A stretch of DNA of 64,000 nucleotides, from the NCBI GenBank assembly GCA_036852015.1, contig JAANDG010000099.1, positions 186,001-250,000 on the forward strand. Direction: 5' to 3'. Within the stretch, counting starts at the first letter, position 1. Each line of letters opens with the position of its first letter. This document shows, in pieces, positions 1-12,705 of the stretch. Source of the DNA: Pelodera strongyloides. Its lineage: Eukaryota; Nematoda; Chromadorea; Rhabditida; Rhabditidae. The translations under genes and the position numbers were made by a program. A model generated the notes under the pieces. That model saw nothing but the letters and a program-made list of their open reading frames with translations, was not told the DNA's origin and made no database searches.

Positions 1-1081
1 CGGCTTGCGGAGATTCCGTCTGTGCGGCTGGATCCTTAAAAGGAGGGCCTATTTGCTCAACACAGTTTTTATTTATTTATGACTAAGGCAACGATGAGGT
101 AGTGCTTTGAGTCACTTAGATCTGTAAGCGATAAGAGTTGTAACCAGCTGTAAAACAACTGCATTAAAAAAGAAACACTTGAAAAAAACTAACCCCATCT
201 TCGACACCGATTTGGCCCTTGGCTCCACCATTGGCATCCCTTTTCGGCTGCACGGCTGCAAATTGTTGTTGTTTTAGGTTGGTACATGTCAAAACGAACT
301 TTTTATGGGTCGACGGGCAGAAAATCTCTGCGAGGCATTCCATCTCACAGCATGCACTGTAGGTGTTAGGGCGTATTCGAGATGGGCAATTTCCGGAAAG
401 AACAAGAAAAGAAGTGGTACCTACACATACCTACATAAAAACAATACATGCAAAATTATTTCCGGAGATTGCGATATAACGTAGCGCGTAGCTGAAACTG
501 CAAATCAATCGATCTTTTGCATGGTTATGCCATGCCCTATGGCACTTCGAGAATTGTATTTTTTTCGGTGTCCCATCTCGAACCACTTCTTTTATTTTTC
601 TTTCCAAAAGTTACCATCTCGAATGCGCCCTTAGTGTCATCGTATATGCACGGGGAGGTGTTCTTGTCGTCGTAAGGAACGATGAAAACGAGGTTGGTGT
701 TGTCCTGGATGCCGATACCATCGACTCAATAATTCAACAAGCATGATGCCAAATTTATTAAATACCTCGTCGATCCATTCCAACTGCTTCACACTTGCGC
801 AGACGACACGCTCGGCAGGCACAGCGGGCATCTTTAAAAAAACTATAGTTAATCCCGTAAAAGGATGAGCTCGTGATTAAGATGAACATGAAGCAAAGAG
901 AACGCAGCACTGGAAGAAACAGATGTAAGAATGCGGGCGAAAATTTCTAGAGCAGTTTTTTTGAAGTTGGCAACGCAAAACGTCCAAAGCAAATAGAATC
1001 ATTTTCCTCGCCTGCTTTGCGTCGCACTTCAAAACTAGATTGAAATCCGACAAGTGATCGCAAGAATATAAGCGAGAAATC

Positions 1082-1128
<47 letters not shown>

Positions 1129-1564
1129 AAACTAACTTTTGTCAACAGGGCAATTTCCACCTCTTCTGCAAGTAAATTTCATGCTGTACGTGATTGCGCG
1201 TCGAAAAAATGCATTGCAACCTGCAAGGAAACAACTGAATGGAAGCTTGTTTCTTAGATTCAATATAAACAAAGACAAAAGATTGTATTTCAATGTTCAA
1301 CGAACCTCTGCAAGATCGTACACCATAATGATAGCCGTCTGCCTCATCGCCACAAACACTGCAGGTCTCCGCTAAATTGAGTTGCTTGTTTTATTTCCAT
1401 TAACATACAGCAAAGAAAACAATCTGTCAGGGGATAAACAGTGTAAGTTGCGTTTCCTTTTTATCAAACAAAATAAGAAAACGCTCACCAGAACCAAAAA
1501 AAGGTTGTTCTGCAAATGCGGGCTCTTCTTCCATCGGCTGATCCATCATGTTTGCGTCTTCCAT
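1..1564 (-). CDS. Nuclear hormone receptor, 5' part (runs off left edge)
   Basis: Ligand-regulated transcription factor of the nuclear receptor superfamily, expected in the nucleus. Visible exons on the minus strand are 1564-1489 (start Met directly after TTTCAG, so possibly a trans-spliced start), 1371-1306, 1220-1137 and 831-766, and all phases agree. They encode an acidic N-terminus and then a full two-zinc-finger DNA-binding domain. Finger one has CSVCGDEADGYHYG, the P-box reads CRGCNAFFRR, and finger two ends ACRACRLRKC. This is the usual C4-C4 layout. The P-box differs from the classical CEGCK and resembles the expanded nematode HNF4-derived receptors. A further exon probably starts near 746, another near 285-225, and the ligand-binding domain would lie left of the window. 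The exact family member cannot be named without that domain. DBD confidence is high; exons after the DBD are tentative. Confidence 0.88.
1083..1126. repeat. (AT)n microsatellite
   Basis: An uninterrupted run of TA dinucleotides lies in the nuclear receptor intron just after the second finger exon. It is low complexity and no function is implied. Confidence 0.95.
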
Positions 1565-3586
1565 CTGAAAGTATGAATTTTGTAGGCGAAATAGAGGATT
1601 TTCAATTTTGCAACAATGAAAAAAATTCGAGCATAAGTCAAACGAAACACATGTATGTTTCTGGCAAACAACTCTATAAGTAAAAATTCAACACATAAGT
1701 AAAGATTCAAAAAAAGTAAAATAACACTAGATTAAGCAAATAAAGGTTTCAAAAGCAAAATAACACTAGATTAAGCAAATAAAGGTATTTTTCCTTCCCA
1801 ATCAAATATAAAACGCCAATATAGCTCCGTAAAATCAGGTTCAATGATCAGACAAGAGAGTTGTCTGAGCGCAAACCAATATGTTTCCAAGCAACGGGGA
1901 AACATGGAACACTGAACTGATTAGAGAGAAGAGAGAACAATAATCTCTGCACGTTTCATAAAAGAATTCCTTTCATAGGCACAAGAAAGGAAGGGTTTTG
2001 CAAAGGAACGGCTCACATGAGCAAAGCTTTCCACTATGATATGTGCAAAACTAAGAAGACAAGATGCATCTAACATATTTTTGATCGTCTGTATTCAACC
2101 AAGCTACACAACATCAACAACAAGAATACATCGTTTGGTTTTGAACAGAAAGCGAAGCTTGAACAAATACAAAATAAGAGGAGACAATTAATGAAGTGAA
2201 ATATCAGAATTGTAAATAGCAGACAAGAATCAAGCCTAGAAAAATACTTTAAGGACAGCCCAGTTAACTGCTAGAATTACAAACAAGTAAGAGCATACTA
2301 TGAAACCAGAAAGTAATTCACGAAGAGTTAACAAGAAATCCACAGCGAACAATTAAAACAATGAAGAACGGCAACAAAATATAACTCGGGGTATATCAAC
2401 CCATTTCAAACAGAATTTTCCACTCTGAGTAGAAATCTTTATTATATTATGCATAACATTAAATCACTACATAGATTTCTACACACATAAAGAAGACATA
2501 TACAGACATGAATCGTTAATGGCACTTACAATTAGAATGCACCAATATACAGACAGTATCACATTTTTTGGTGAAACCAAAGAAACTAAACATCGCAACT
2601 ACAATTAAATGTGGAAATATGTAAATTTGAAGCCCATCTGAATCAACTATAACATTTTGTTATAAGTCAATAAGTTTTAGCCGAAGTGAAGTTCGCAAAC
2701 AAAGAAAAAGCACCGTGTCCCAAAAACACTAACCGAAAATCTAACAATTGTACACGAAATATAAAGTGATGGCTAAAAAGCCCCAATAAAGCACATTAAA
2801 TTTTGTATATATCACAGACAAGAACAATTCACAGGGAATAAGGCTGTAGTAATGAGCAATAAAACAGTTTCTTTTTTTTAAAGCAGGAACTAGTGCTGGA
2901 GGTGTATCAAACGATTCGATACTAAACTGAAGAATTTTACTGATGATCGTTCCAATGGAAAAAATTAGCATTACTTCTCAACAAACCACACTTGCGACAA
3001 TTAGTCTTACTAAAATTTTTTAATAAAACATGAAATTTTGGAACCGGTACACAAAGTAACCGAATTTGTGCAATAACGAAAAGTAGAATAGTAGTTTGAC
3101 ATTACAATCGAAACGAGCCCACCACCTTAGTTTGAAGCTTTTTGCAGGATCCGTGCGGTGAACCACCACACTTGGTAAAAGGGTCAGATAAAGGAAGGCT
3201 GTTTGTGATCATTTGATCAGTGCACATATACAGACTGGGCTTGGAATGTGTCGAAAGCTATTTCCCGAGAACGTGGTGGAAACCCAGTGTGCGATTGCGT
3301 GTTCGAATAGTGCGCAGAATAAATTCATGATCAATCATCGTGCACACTGACCACCTTTCGACGCTGTCTGAAAACAACATCTAATTCGAACATATCCTGG
3401 GGGAAACCAAGCATTTCGCAAATATGCAAGTTAAGTAGGAGGATTTGTCTCTTGCAATGTGCTTCATTGTTAGTGAGAGTCAAAGTTGTCGTGGATACCC
3501 GAGTTAGTAAAAAATAAAGTAATGCCAATAAATTAGTTGCGCTACTTTTCTGAACTCCGCTGCATTCAACAATTGGAGTTTTCCAA
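1565..3586. other. Intergenic DNA between nuclear receptor and Rubicon-family gene
   Basis: About 2 kb of AT-rich sequence. It would hold the nuclear receptor promoter and the 3' untranslated region of the Rubicon-family gene, both on the minus strand. Short open frames here lack splice sites in phase and resemble no protein I know. I see no gene. Confidence 0.6.
1717..1787. repeat. Tandem duplication, about 36 bp unit x2
   Basis: The string containing AACACTAGATTAAGCAAATA occurs twice in direct orientation about 36 bp apart, with near identity. It lies in non-coding DNA upstream of the nuclear receptor start. Confidence 0.85.
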
Positions 3587-6500
3587 CTATTCCAACAATA
3601 GAGGCGTCGAACTGCTAAACAATGCAAATCACTTTTTTATACTCATTTTCAGACAATGAAGTCTCCGGCGCATTTATTTCTACTTTAAAGCATTAAGTGC
3701 CGCCATTCAACAAGAGGAAAGAAAAGAAACTTCTCGTTCGTAAGACCTTCTTACGATGAAAAACGCAGTGAATTTCGAATCATTTGCAACACACGAGTGC
3801 TATGATCAATGTGGCTCACCTGGCTATTTCCATCCTCGTGCATTTCTTACAAGCATCATTGACCTTGTTTCTCTTGGCATCACAACGTGCATGCGAGAGA
3901 GACCCACATCCCTCACATCGGACTATTCGTTCAGTTTGAAACGGAAACAAAAGGTCCGTGTCCGAACCGCATATTGCACAGTTGAAAGCTTGTGCACGGC
4001 AGGTCTAAAAAATACAAGTATCAACCGATTATAAGGATAACAGTGAAGTATGGTGTTCCGATACCTTAGTATTAATGTAGACGCTTTTCAATATCGTATA
4101 AACAAGTTAACTGTACGGTCTACCCATAAAGCACATTATCATAACTGAAATAATGTCCTCAAGTGGCAAACAGTTTGATCTTACCTCACAGTTTTCGATG
4201 TGATACTTTCCAAATTGCACTATCGGCTCCAGATGCGACGGAAGGTCTCCATTATAGACTCTTTCTAGATCAGAAAGAGAAAAGACATCCGAATCCGCCA
4301 GCATATGTTTCTCCAATGATGTGAACATAGTGCGGAGGCTAAAAGAAACAACACTGATGTTGTGAAGTTATTAGAGATGAGCTACGGAGATAAAAACGAA
4401 GGACAACCACTCACTTCCCATACTTGGTAACAGTCTCCTCGGCAAGCGAGCACATTTGTACATAACTCCACATATGAAACAGCTTCTCGCGGAGGAGAAT
4501 CGTTGTTCGAAGAACCTTAAATTCAAGAAAATAGTCTAAAAACGCCCACGGAATTCACTGCTGAGAAGCAAAAACGGACAACTGATAAACTGCTTACCCG
4601 TATCTTATTAATCAACTGTGGCGCCAAGCTTCTAATATGGATTGCAGGTTGATCCTTGGTCTGTTGTAGAAAGGCTAAAGCTCGATCAGAGACAGGTAGC
4701 TCCCTAAAATAGTAAACAAGTTTGTCCCTGTTGTGTATCATAGTTGCCAATAATTGTCCCCTGTTTTCTCTTCTTAACATAATGGAATCAAAAGTGATAC
4801 AAAAAAACCCAGCAGAAACGCCAGTACAAAATCAGTACAAACCTAATTCGGGAGTACAGGTGCAAAATTAATGGCTTTAAGCGTACGTAAATCAAAACCA
4901 ATGACTAATGATTAACAATCAAGTATAACAAACTTACTTAAAGTTCCAGAGATGGAGTATACGAGCAGGTATGGCAGCTTTCGATCCTTGATGACAACAC
5001 TGACAGAAAACCAGACCGAAATATTCACAGTATCTAGAAACCAGTATCGATTATCAAGCCTTCAAGCCTGGCACTAAATCCTGAGGATATCTTCGTAAAC
5101 TAGATTCAGGATAACATACCTCACTCTCTTGGCATATTCCGCAGGAACTGATACGTGACATCCCGCGCAACGATTATCTTGTTCCTTCAAGAGATCACGA
5201 ACTCTGAAGAATAAATCATTTGAAATTTATATGGTAAAAAGTACAGGCAAAATATTAGCATTTAAAAGGCAAAGTTAAAGCAGTATAGAAAACGAACGTC
5301 TTCTGCGGATGAAGCTTAAATATCCATTCATCGCGTAGTGGTTTATGAATTGCGTCCTCAGGGCACTGTTGTCCCACTGGATGGCCTTTCAGCAACTGCA
5401 AATAAAAACATTCAATAATACGTAGTGGGACCTGGGACCCAATTAAGTCGTCGTATGCTTCACATACAAGATAAAAAATCATACGCACACAAAAACAGAG
5501 ACATTCACTCTTCATTAATTACGTAAGGAACAATCAGATTTTCCGGGTAATCACTTCAGCTGCAAAAAAATGATATAAAAGGCACGGCGGTCTTCTAAGA
5601 ATAAGTGAACCGCTTATGCGTTGATGCAATATGATGTGCAAAAGCACTGAATTTATATTCGGCAATGATGCTAACTAAGAAAAGTTTAAGCAAAACAAAG
5701 TTAACTTGCGTTCTCGCGTAATCTACAATGGGTGACTTCAAGGATAAGAGTCAAAACCACTTATAAATCAATGCAAAGGCATGGATCAATTTCAATGTAC
5801 CTCGGCAAATGTTTCATGGCAAAACGGAAGTACGTGCTTAAAAGAGTCGAAATAAAAGTCTCCAACTCTTGAAATTTCAACCTGCCTATGGATAAATAAT
5901 TCATTGAGTGGCGTCTAAACAAATCGTCTTTGGGAAAAACACATTGAAAAAAACAAGAAGTTTAGAAGTTATATGAAGCCATTTCAGCGGTTCTGCAGTG
6001 CTAATATTATTTAATCTGATTTCGTCCCTCCTTTCTTATTAAGTACGAAGACAACTGTCAAGCTAAAACGATTTCGAGATTCATATCAAAAAGCGACTGA
6101 TCTCGTGCAATAAGATACAATGTGAAAAAAAACCATCGGGATGCAGATTAAAAGCAATCAGAAAGAAGAATCTAACATTAATTATACAAAAAAAAAATGA
6201 AGAAATGGGAGGAGCAAGATTAGCCACACAACCCGTAAATTATGGAGATAAACTGGCTTACCTTTTCCTGTCCCGTTATCACATCATTTATCCATTTAGA
6301 TACATGACCGTCAATTAAAGGAAATCGTTTTGGAATGGCACTGATGATCTAAAATAATGAAATGAGATGTTGTATGGTAAGCAAACGTAGAGCGAATCTT
6401 CATCTTATGCCTTCATCATTGTTCGTGGCGCATTCTTGTCAAAGATCAATATGGTACATTATCATTTGTTTTATAGAGTTTGCCCCGAGTAACCACCCTG

Positions 6501-8477
6501 AGCTAACAATGAATAGGAAATATAGCTGCGTGGAAATTATTTTTGAATGCGTTAATCGCTTACCCTGACAGCAACATCTTCAGCAGTCAAGTCTGGATTC
6601 TTCTTCAGAATCACTTCATCAACGCCCTCAACTGAGGAACGAACACTCGTGACACTAAAATGGGGAAATGAGAATCAGGAAAACAGAAAACAACTTTGCC
6701 AGAAAAAAAGCCTCTCACATACTAACGAATAGGGGGTTTGTGTTGTATTTTAAAACATTTCCGAAGAAACTCGAACTGTGCACTGTACAACCCGTTCAGC
6801 CAGAAAGTTTAAGATTACTAGGCCCTGTTGAATGTTAACAGAGCACCAACAACAAAGGCAACTATATTAGTTGGCTAAATTGAGCAATGGCTAGAAACCT
6901 CACCTTCGTTTCCTTGGATCCACATAAAATGTTCCATTTTCCGTCACCGTCGACTGTGTATGATCGGCATCAGCCGCATCAAAGTATTCATCCAAAGTAC
7001 TGTTGGCAGATCGAATAAACGAAGGACGCAGGTAGGAATCAAACTAAAATACCACATCAAAGTACCGGAGCTGTCTCCTAAACACTGGCACATCAATATG
7101 CACAGTAGAAAAATCAAACGCTTAAACAAAGCGTAGGAAAGTAAAAATGAAATTAATACCTTGGCTAATTCTTCGGCCAGTTCAGGATCCGAAGCAATTT
7201 CTGCCCGCCAACTCGCTTCTTCAACCATCGCCATCGCTAGCTGAGCCGTATATATCATACGGTTGTCCTAAAATGCATGTCAGTTAAATCACAACAAAAA
7301 GGCAAAAAGAATGAACTGCGAGGTTCACCTTCACCTAAGCAACATAAAAAATAAAGGAACAGTACATTCAAATTAACAAACCGTATTTTGCAATTTGTCG
7401 TCTTCGTTGTTTTCATTGTCTAATCGAAGTGAGAAAAGATCCATTTGTAGGCCTCTCCAGAACGGAAGATCGGCATTGAGAGGAAAGCACATCGGGCCAT
7501 CCTAAAACGTTAACTAAAGAATGAAAAGACGGAGTGCTGACGTTTTCAAATAAATGATAAGCGACACGTTTTGAATGAAAATGACGGCAATGGGAATAAA
7601 TGCACTAGCAGCACTGGACATAAATAGAAGGAAAACAATCGGCACGGTAGTGTAAATATATGCACTTACATTGCTTCGCGACATATAATATTTAAAATGA
7701 AATTAAAAAAATCAAAAGAAAATACATACATATTCCTTGGGAGGCGCTGGAGTGGAATGTTTAGGTTGTGGTATTTCTTCGTTGTGAGAAGTCGCGTCGA
7801 AGAAAAGTTCAGACGAGCTCGCCGTTAGTGAACTGTCCTAAAGTATGTGTCTAAGGAAATCAACAAGGATCTTTGCACCCCGGTATAACTATATTGACAG
7901 GTACGTACACAAAAAGTTAGCTACAAACTAAATATGAAGAGCCAATAAAAAATGCCCTTGAAACGCAAATTTGTTTCAAATAAAATGCCAATAACTCGCT
8001 AACCTGATGTGTTTCATCGCTTTCCTGAGATCCATCCAAGAGATCTTCCGGGTACAAGCTTGTAAATGATATCCTGTCCACCTAAATACAGTCCCAGATA
8101 AAATTCGGCGAATTTACAACGTGATAAGCATACAATGTATTAATTACATAAATTTTCTGGCTCTTATTTTCTCGCTTACCTTGTTAGTTTGTACTTGTCG
8201 TTTTATCAACAAAGCTTTATATACAGTGTAGCGCCCATTGAATGTATACAGAACATTGCGACCCCGGAGAAACAATTAGTTTCAGGTACAGTTTACAAAC
8301 AAAACCTGAGCGTGCAACAAAAATAAAAATAAAATGATCATTGTGGTGTAACGAGAAAGTGAGCAACAAGGATTAAAGGAGTTTTGTGCAAAATATAAAC
8401 ACACTTACATCCACATCCTTCAACTGATGTGTTGGTTCGTCGGCATCACCAAATCCTATTTGTAGAAATCGATCCAT
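3587..8477 (-). CDS. Rubicon-family protein with C-terminal Rubicon homology (zinc) domain
   Basis: Rubicon-family proteins bind Rab7 on late endosomes/lysosomes through the C-terminal Rubicon homology domain and regulate autophagy and endosome maturation. Start Met at 8477; about 18 exons run down to the stop at 3587. The N-terminal half is Ser/Asp-rich. Central exons (7501-6905) carry SYLRPSFIRSANSTLDEYFD. Later exons (5892-5802, about 5397-5302, 5208-5112) carry DFYFDSFKHVLPFCHETFAE and then the first zinc pair, NRCAGCH. The exon 5006-4940 has YCEYFGLVFCQCC and ILHLWNF. The 4706-4416 exons are helical. The exon near 4006-3822 supplies the last cysteine clusters, FNCAICG, CEGCGSLSHARC and CKKC. 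The last exon is tiny and ends STPLLLE. No RUN domain was recognised at the N-terminus, so Pacer-like or truncated Rubicon types are both possible. One small exon near 8222-8187 is uncertain. Family call is confident, exact orthologue is not. Confidence 0.85.
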
Positions 8478-9712
8478 ATATGTACACTCTTAAAAATACA
8501 AATTATAATGTCAGCCCGAGAAGAAACATAAGAAAATATAACACACACATATAAGGGAGAATAAAGCGAGGAAGCCATTGGAAAACTGTCTGTTCATATA
8601 AACAAATTCGTATGTCACCGCACATCAATTTATTACAAAACACAAGAAGGAAAAAGAAATAAAGAAAATGACAACAATGCAATAAAATCCGGCAGGAGGA
8701 CATTTGTTCAAACAGCTGATCATAGGCTGAAACGCTGCCAAAAATTGACGATCAGGGACTTAACTACGGTAGTTAAATATAGCCCCGCCCACTTTAAAAC
8801 GGATAGTTCTATTTGCACTCTCACAATCACTTGCTATATTGTAAACAGAAATTTTGAGACAACTCATAAATTTGGTATTGATTTTCTGCTACTGTCCGCT
8901 GTATTTAAATTTTCACCTATTGTGTCAGACTGCTTTCTAAGATATTAAAGTGTTCTTGAGGGCTTACAAGCTATTCACCGCTCACATCACATTGGCACCT
9001 CGAGACTGGGTGGTTTAGATGCTTTATTTCTTTCTATTTTTGGTTATGACTTTTTTCCTTAAGATTTTTAGGTAAGAATTATTAAGAAGGTCCTCATCCT
9101 AGTTACTCGCTTGAGTTTATATAAAAGCCCAATTACATTACAAGCCATAATTGCATTATTCATTTTCTTCCTTGATATACATTGGTATGCAAAGGAATAT
9201 GGACAAAGTAAAAAAAAAAACAATAAATAAAAACAATGCAATGAGTAATGCGCTTATCTGTTATGTAGACCCATATTCCGTATCTTCCTTCCTATCGCTG
9301 TTTGGCTTTCTCTTCGCTCCCCCGCCTATGCTATGATCGATGACTCACTCTACTTTGTTTTATTTCTCAATAGCTTTCTTCGTGAGGTTTAGGGTCATTT
9401 TATCATTTAGTAGGTGCATTTCGAGGCAATCATTCATTCTTTTTTCCTTTATTAGTCCGACAACAACTCTAAGACTTATACTTCGGTTTCTGTTTAAAAT
9501 TTTCTCCAAATTTCATCGCTTTGGTATACTTTGGGTTGGAAACTACGGTTTCCATACCGCTTTTTGTAAACGTTTATTTACTTTTTTTTTCGGGAAGATT
9601 GTTCTCTACTTCCGATTTCTTCGTTATTCGTTATATTGGTCTTCAGTTCGCGGTCTGAATGTGTGGTTTGAATTCACTATTCATATAAATATTATTTTTC
9701 CGTTTCCAGAGA
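8478..9712. promoter_or_regulatory. Divergent intergenic region (Rubicon-family / DHHC gene)
   Basis: These 1.2 kb separate two head-to-head genes and should contain both promoters. The left part has T-rich stretches. TTTCCAG ends at 9709, four bases before the DHHC start codon, and could be a trans-splice acceptor. No TATA-like or named operator site was recognised. Open frames here look like AT-rich noise. Confidence 0.5.
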
Positions 9713-11878
9713 ATGTATCGTGATTCTTCATCCTCCGACCTTATGGACGGATCTGGGGACCTGTCCAAACGAATCAAACGACTTATCCCGGTACAGACAC
9801 AAGATAAGGTACCGGTTTTGTGCTTGTAATTTCTTCTTATGATATGATTATTAAAATTTTAAATGCAGACAAATGGTCAGTGTTTGTTATGAATGGTAAT
9901 GTTACATAGCTGCACGTTTCGACTCGTCAAATTCGGCCCCATTCGAAATGAGTGTTGTGTAAAAGGGTCGGTAATATTGAAAGTGTAAGAATTCGAAGAG
10001 TCGAAAAGTAAACGATGTTGTGTATGTACTCTCAAACATATTGTTCAGGTGGCTATGTTCATCTTCCTCGTCATCTGTCCATTCATATTTTCCTTCGTTT
10101 TGTTCACTGTGCTCCCGACATGGTATCCCACATTTGGAGAAGGTTTGAAATTTCCGAAAAACCTTTCATTTTTCAACTTTGCTTATTGTGATATGTCAAG
10201 GATAAGCGGAAGATCAAATATTGGAATCTTGCTTTTAGCGTGGGTGCTTCGCGTTGTACCGATCGTTTTCATGTTGGCGAATACATATGTCAACTATCTT
10301 CTGATGATCCGTCATGGACCGAATGGAAGGCATTATATTCTGCCAAATACGTTCAAGGTGAGCGTTTACTTCGCCCTATTACAATGGTTTACTGTCGTAC
10401 TTTGGCGTACAGAAGGAACTAAATTACTTATCTGGCAAGATATTCATTAAAACTGATAAATAATCTTTTATTTTTAGGCCGGATTCCGTTATTGTCACCA
10501 TTGTCATACGAACGCGCCACCCAGATCACACCATTGTCCGGGTATGCACTTCCTGATAAGCCGATGATAATGAAGCTGATGAGCTGATGATATTGTTAAT
10601 GTACTCACTGATGAGCTGATGATATTGTTAATGTACTCAAACAGGGTCCCTCTCCCTAATGGATTAGGATCGTACTTTTGTACGATACTCTCCCAGCACA
10701 ACATAAAAAAAAAAGAATTGCGAATAAAGGTGTATGGCTAGGTTATTTGTTTATAAATCTCTTAAGTGTGTTTTCTAGTTTGCAACATTTGTATCCTGCG
10801 TCGTGATCATCACTGCTCATTCGGTGCCGTTTGTATTGGCCACTTTAATCAGCGCTACTTCTGCGCGGCCATCGTAAACCTTTTCTGTGCTGCTCTGCCG
10901 TGCTTTCTGTGAGTTTATTCATCTATCGGTAGAACAACTTATATGCTGAAAATAACGAAATGTCTGGTTCAAGAATGAACTGAGAGTTGCCCAAGCGGAT
11001 GGAAATATTGGAGTCTGTGATATTTATACTAAGTAAAACTGATCGAGTGACTTTTTAGGTGGACTTGGGAGTGGATGCACCTCCAACTTGGACAATTCTC
11101 TGCAATTAGATATTGGCAGCTAATTATGCCGCATGTTGCACTAATGCTCAGGTGCGTTTTTATTTTATTTTTTACATTTGTTTTGTAATGCTGGTCCAAA
11201 ACCTGCTCCATTTTCCCATACAGTGCAATTTAGCTTTGGCCAGTGTACATTTGAAAATGGTCCCTTTTTCAATATTGTTTTTGATTCCAGTTTCCTCTCC
11301 GTCCAACAGTTCGCATGTGTTGGACTTTGCGCTCTCGTATTCACAATTCTCCTGTTTACTTCGTATCTCATTTCTGCTCAGGCATTCTGTATCTTCTCCG
11401 GACAAACCAGGGTCGAGTATCTCTTGGTAAGCATAATATTTTGGTTGCGTTCATCAGCTAGGTACATATACTTATTTAACAATAGGCTCGAATTGACTAA
11501 ATGTAGCGTAGAATTAAACGAACAGACTAAATATCATGTGAACTGACTGGGTTGTGGAATAGAGCAATATGCTCAGAGGCTGAAATTTTATATCCTTTTT
11601 TTTTGTCAGGAAATGCGGAACCCTGTTGAACAAGACCATGAGTAACTAGCAATTTGACTGTATGAGATCGCGTTACACTTGTTCACCAAAACACTGGTCC
11701 ATTTCAGGAAGTGCATGCATATCAGCTTGGAGTTCTCGACAATCTTCGTCAGTGTCTGGGAACTCGTTGGTACCTCACGTTTGCGCTTCCCTTTATTCCT
11801 TCCCCGCTGCCTTCTGATGGTCAGACGTTCCAGACCAGGGATGTAGTACGCTTCAACCACGAGGCGAAGAGTATGTAA
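9713..11878 (+). CDS. DHHC-type protein S-acyltransferase (palmitoyltransferase)
   Basis: Transfers palmitate from palmitoyl-CoA to cysteines of client proteins at Golgi, ER or plasma membranes through an acyl-enzyme on the DHHC cysteine. Eight exons: 9713-9808, 10049-10142, 10239-10357, 10478-10541, 10779-10908, 11059-11151, 11291-11426, 11708-11878; total about 300 aa, all in phase. Two N-terminal membrane helices (exons 2 and 3) precede the cysteine-rich domain. The zinc ligands read FRYCHHC, PPRSHHC and CNIC, followed by LRRDHHCSFGAVC, with the catalytic motif near residues 134-137. Two more hydrophobic helices follow in exons 5-7, where the usual NxR-type sequence is HFNQRYF. The layout with CRD between TM2 and TM3 is canonical. 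The short length and four TMs resemble the ZDHHC24-like group, but I cannot assign an orthologue. Intron 2 happens to be open in frame, so a retained-intron form would be translatable. Confidence 0.93.
10576..10640. repeat. 33-bp tandem duplication in a DHHC gene intron
   Basis: The unit beginning CTGATGAGCTGATGATATTG occurs twice in direct tandem inside the intron between the zinc-finger exon and the DHHC exon. Confidence 0.85.
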
Positions 11879-12705
11879 TCGTTCGGAAAGTTCGGAACTC
11901 ACTTAAATCTTACAATGAATATCATTATCATTTCGTTTTTTTGTTGCAGGAATTATTCTAGTCATACATACATAGACCATCGTTAAATTTTCTTTTATGT
12001 TCAATTGAATAACTGTCGCTCTTTCATTGTTGGTGTGATCGAGGCTAGCCTACTCCAGAAGCTTATCTGATGTTTGTGATTCGTTACTGAATGAACGAAT
12101 TCTTGGTCTGATTCCTTTCCTTAATAATCGATCAATTTGTACATAGACCCTATTAATCTTGGCTTACATCTCTGTTTTTGTTTAATTTACACTTAGTCGT
12201 TCTTGAAAGTGTCCGTAACTCAGTCCTGGTCTTACTAATAATGATGCTGCTTATACGCATGTCGATCTCCAGCAAATAAACAGTTAGCTTTAAAAGTTGG
12301 TAAATGATCATTCTTATTTGTTTATACACGCTTACAGTCTGTTGAGAGTTCGAGCCTAACTACTTTCAAACTCAGTTTCAGTGTTTCCATACAAATTGAG
12401 AACAATTTATACAATTTAAAATCGTGCATTATATGCATATATATTATAATCTACGTATCTAAAATGAGCAAGAAAGCAAGCATAGTAGCCGAAAAGATCA
12501 AAGGAGAAAACTAATGCTAGTCATGTTATTGTGCCATATTAAGATCATATTTGCATGATGCCCGTCAAGTTAGTAGAAGCTTACAAAGTACAAGTATATT
12601 ACAAAAAATCTGGTTTAACAAGCAATCACTGGATGCCAATCAAAAGTTAGGCGTGCATAAATACAAAGTTCAAACGATACATAATATTCACAATAGTGAG
12701 GAGTT
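11879..12705. other. Convergent intergenic spacer
   Basis: AT-rich 3' flank shared by the DHHC gene (+) and the fibrinogen-domain gene (-). Candidate polyadenylation signals (AATAAA-like: AGCAAATAAAC near 12270) are present. No coding exon is supported. Confidence 0.5.

Noticed and set aside
637..831. Open frame starting at 831 (MPAVPAERVV...) as a separate protein
   Set aside because: Shifting frame gives the second zinc finger (CRACRLRKC) in phase with the neighbouring nuclear receptor exons, so the ATG is only the beginning of an internal exon.
3756..4034. Plus-strand open frame at 3756-4034
   Set aside because: The opposite strand encodes the final cysteine-rich exon of the Rubicon homology domain; the plus frame is a shadow.
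10240..10422. Plus-strand frame reading RCTDRFHVGEYICQL and so on
   Set aside because: It looked protein-like at first, but only the other frame joins in phase to the zinc-finger exon FRYCHHC, so this is an out-of-frame shadow of the DHHC exon.
11165..11902. Overlapping minus-strand open frames across the DHHC 3' exons
   Set aside because: They are antisense to exons with well-supported phase and membrane-helix content.
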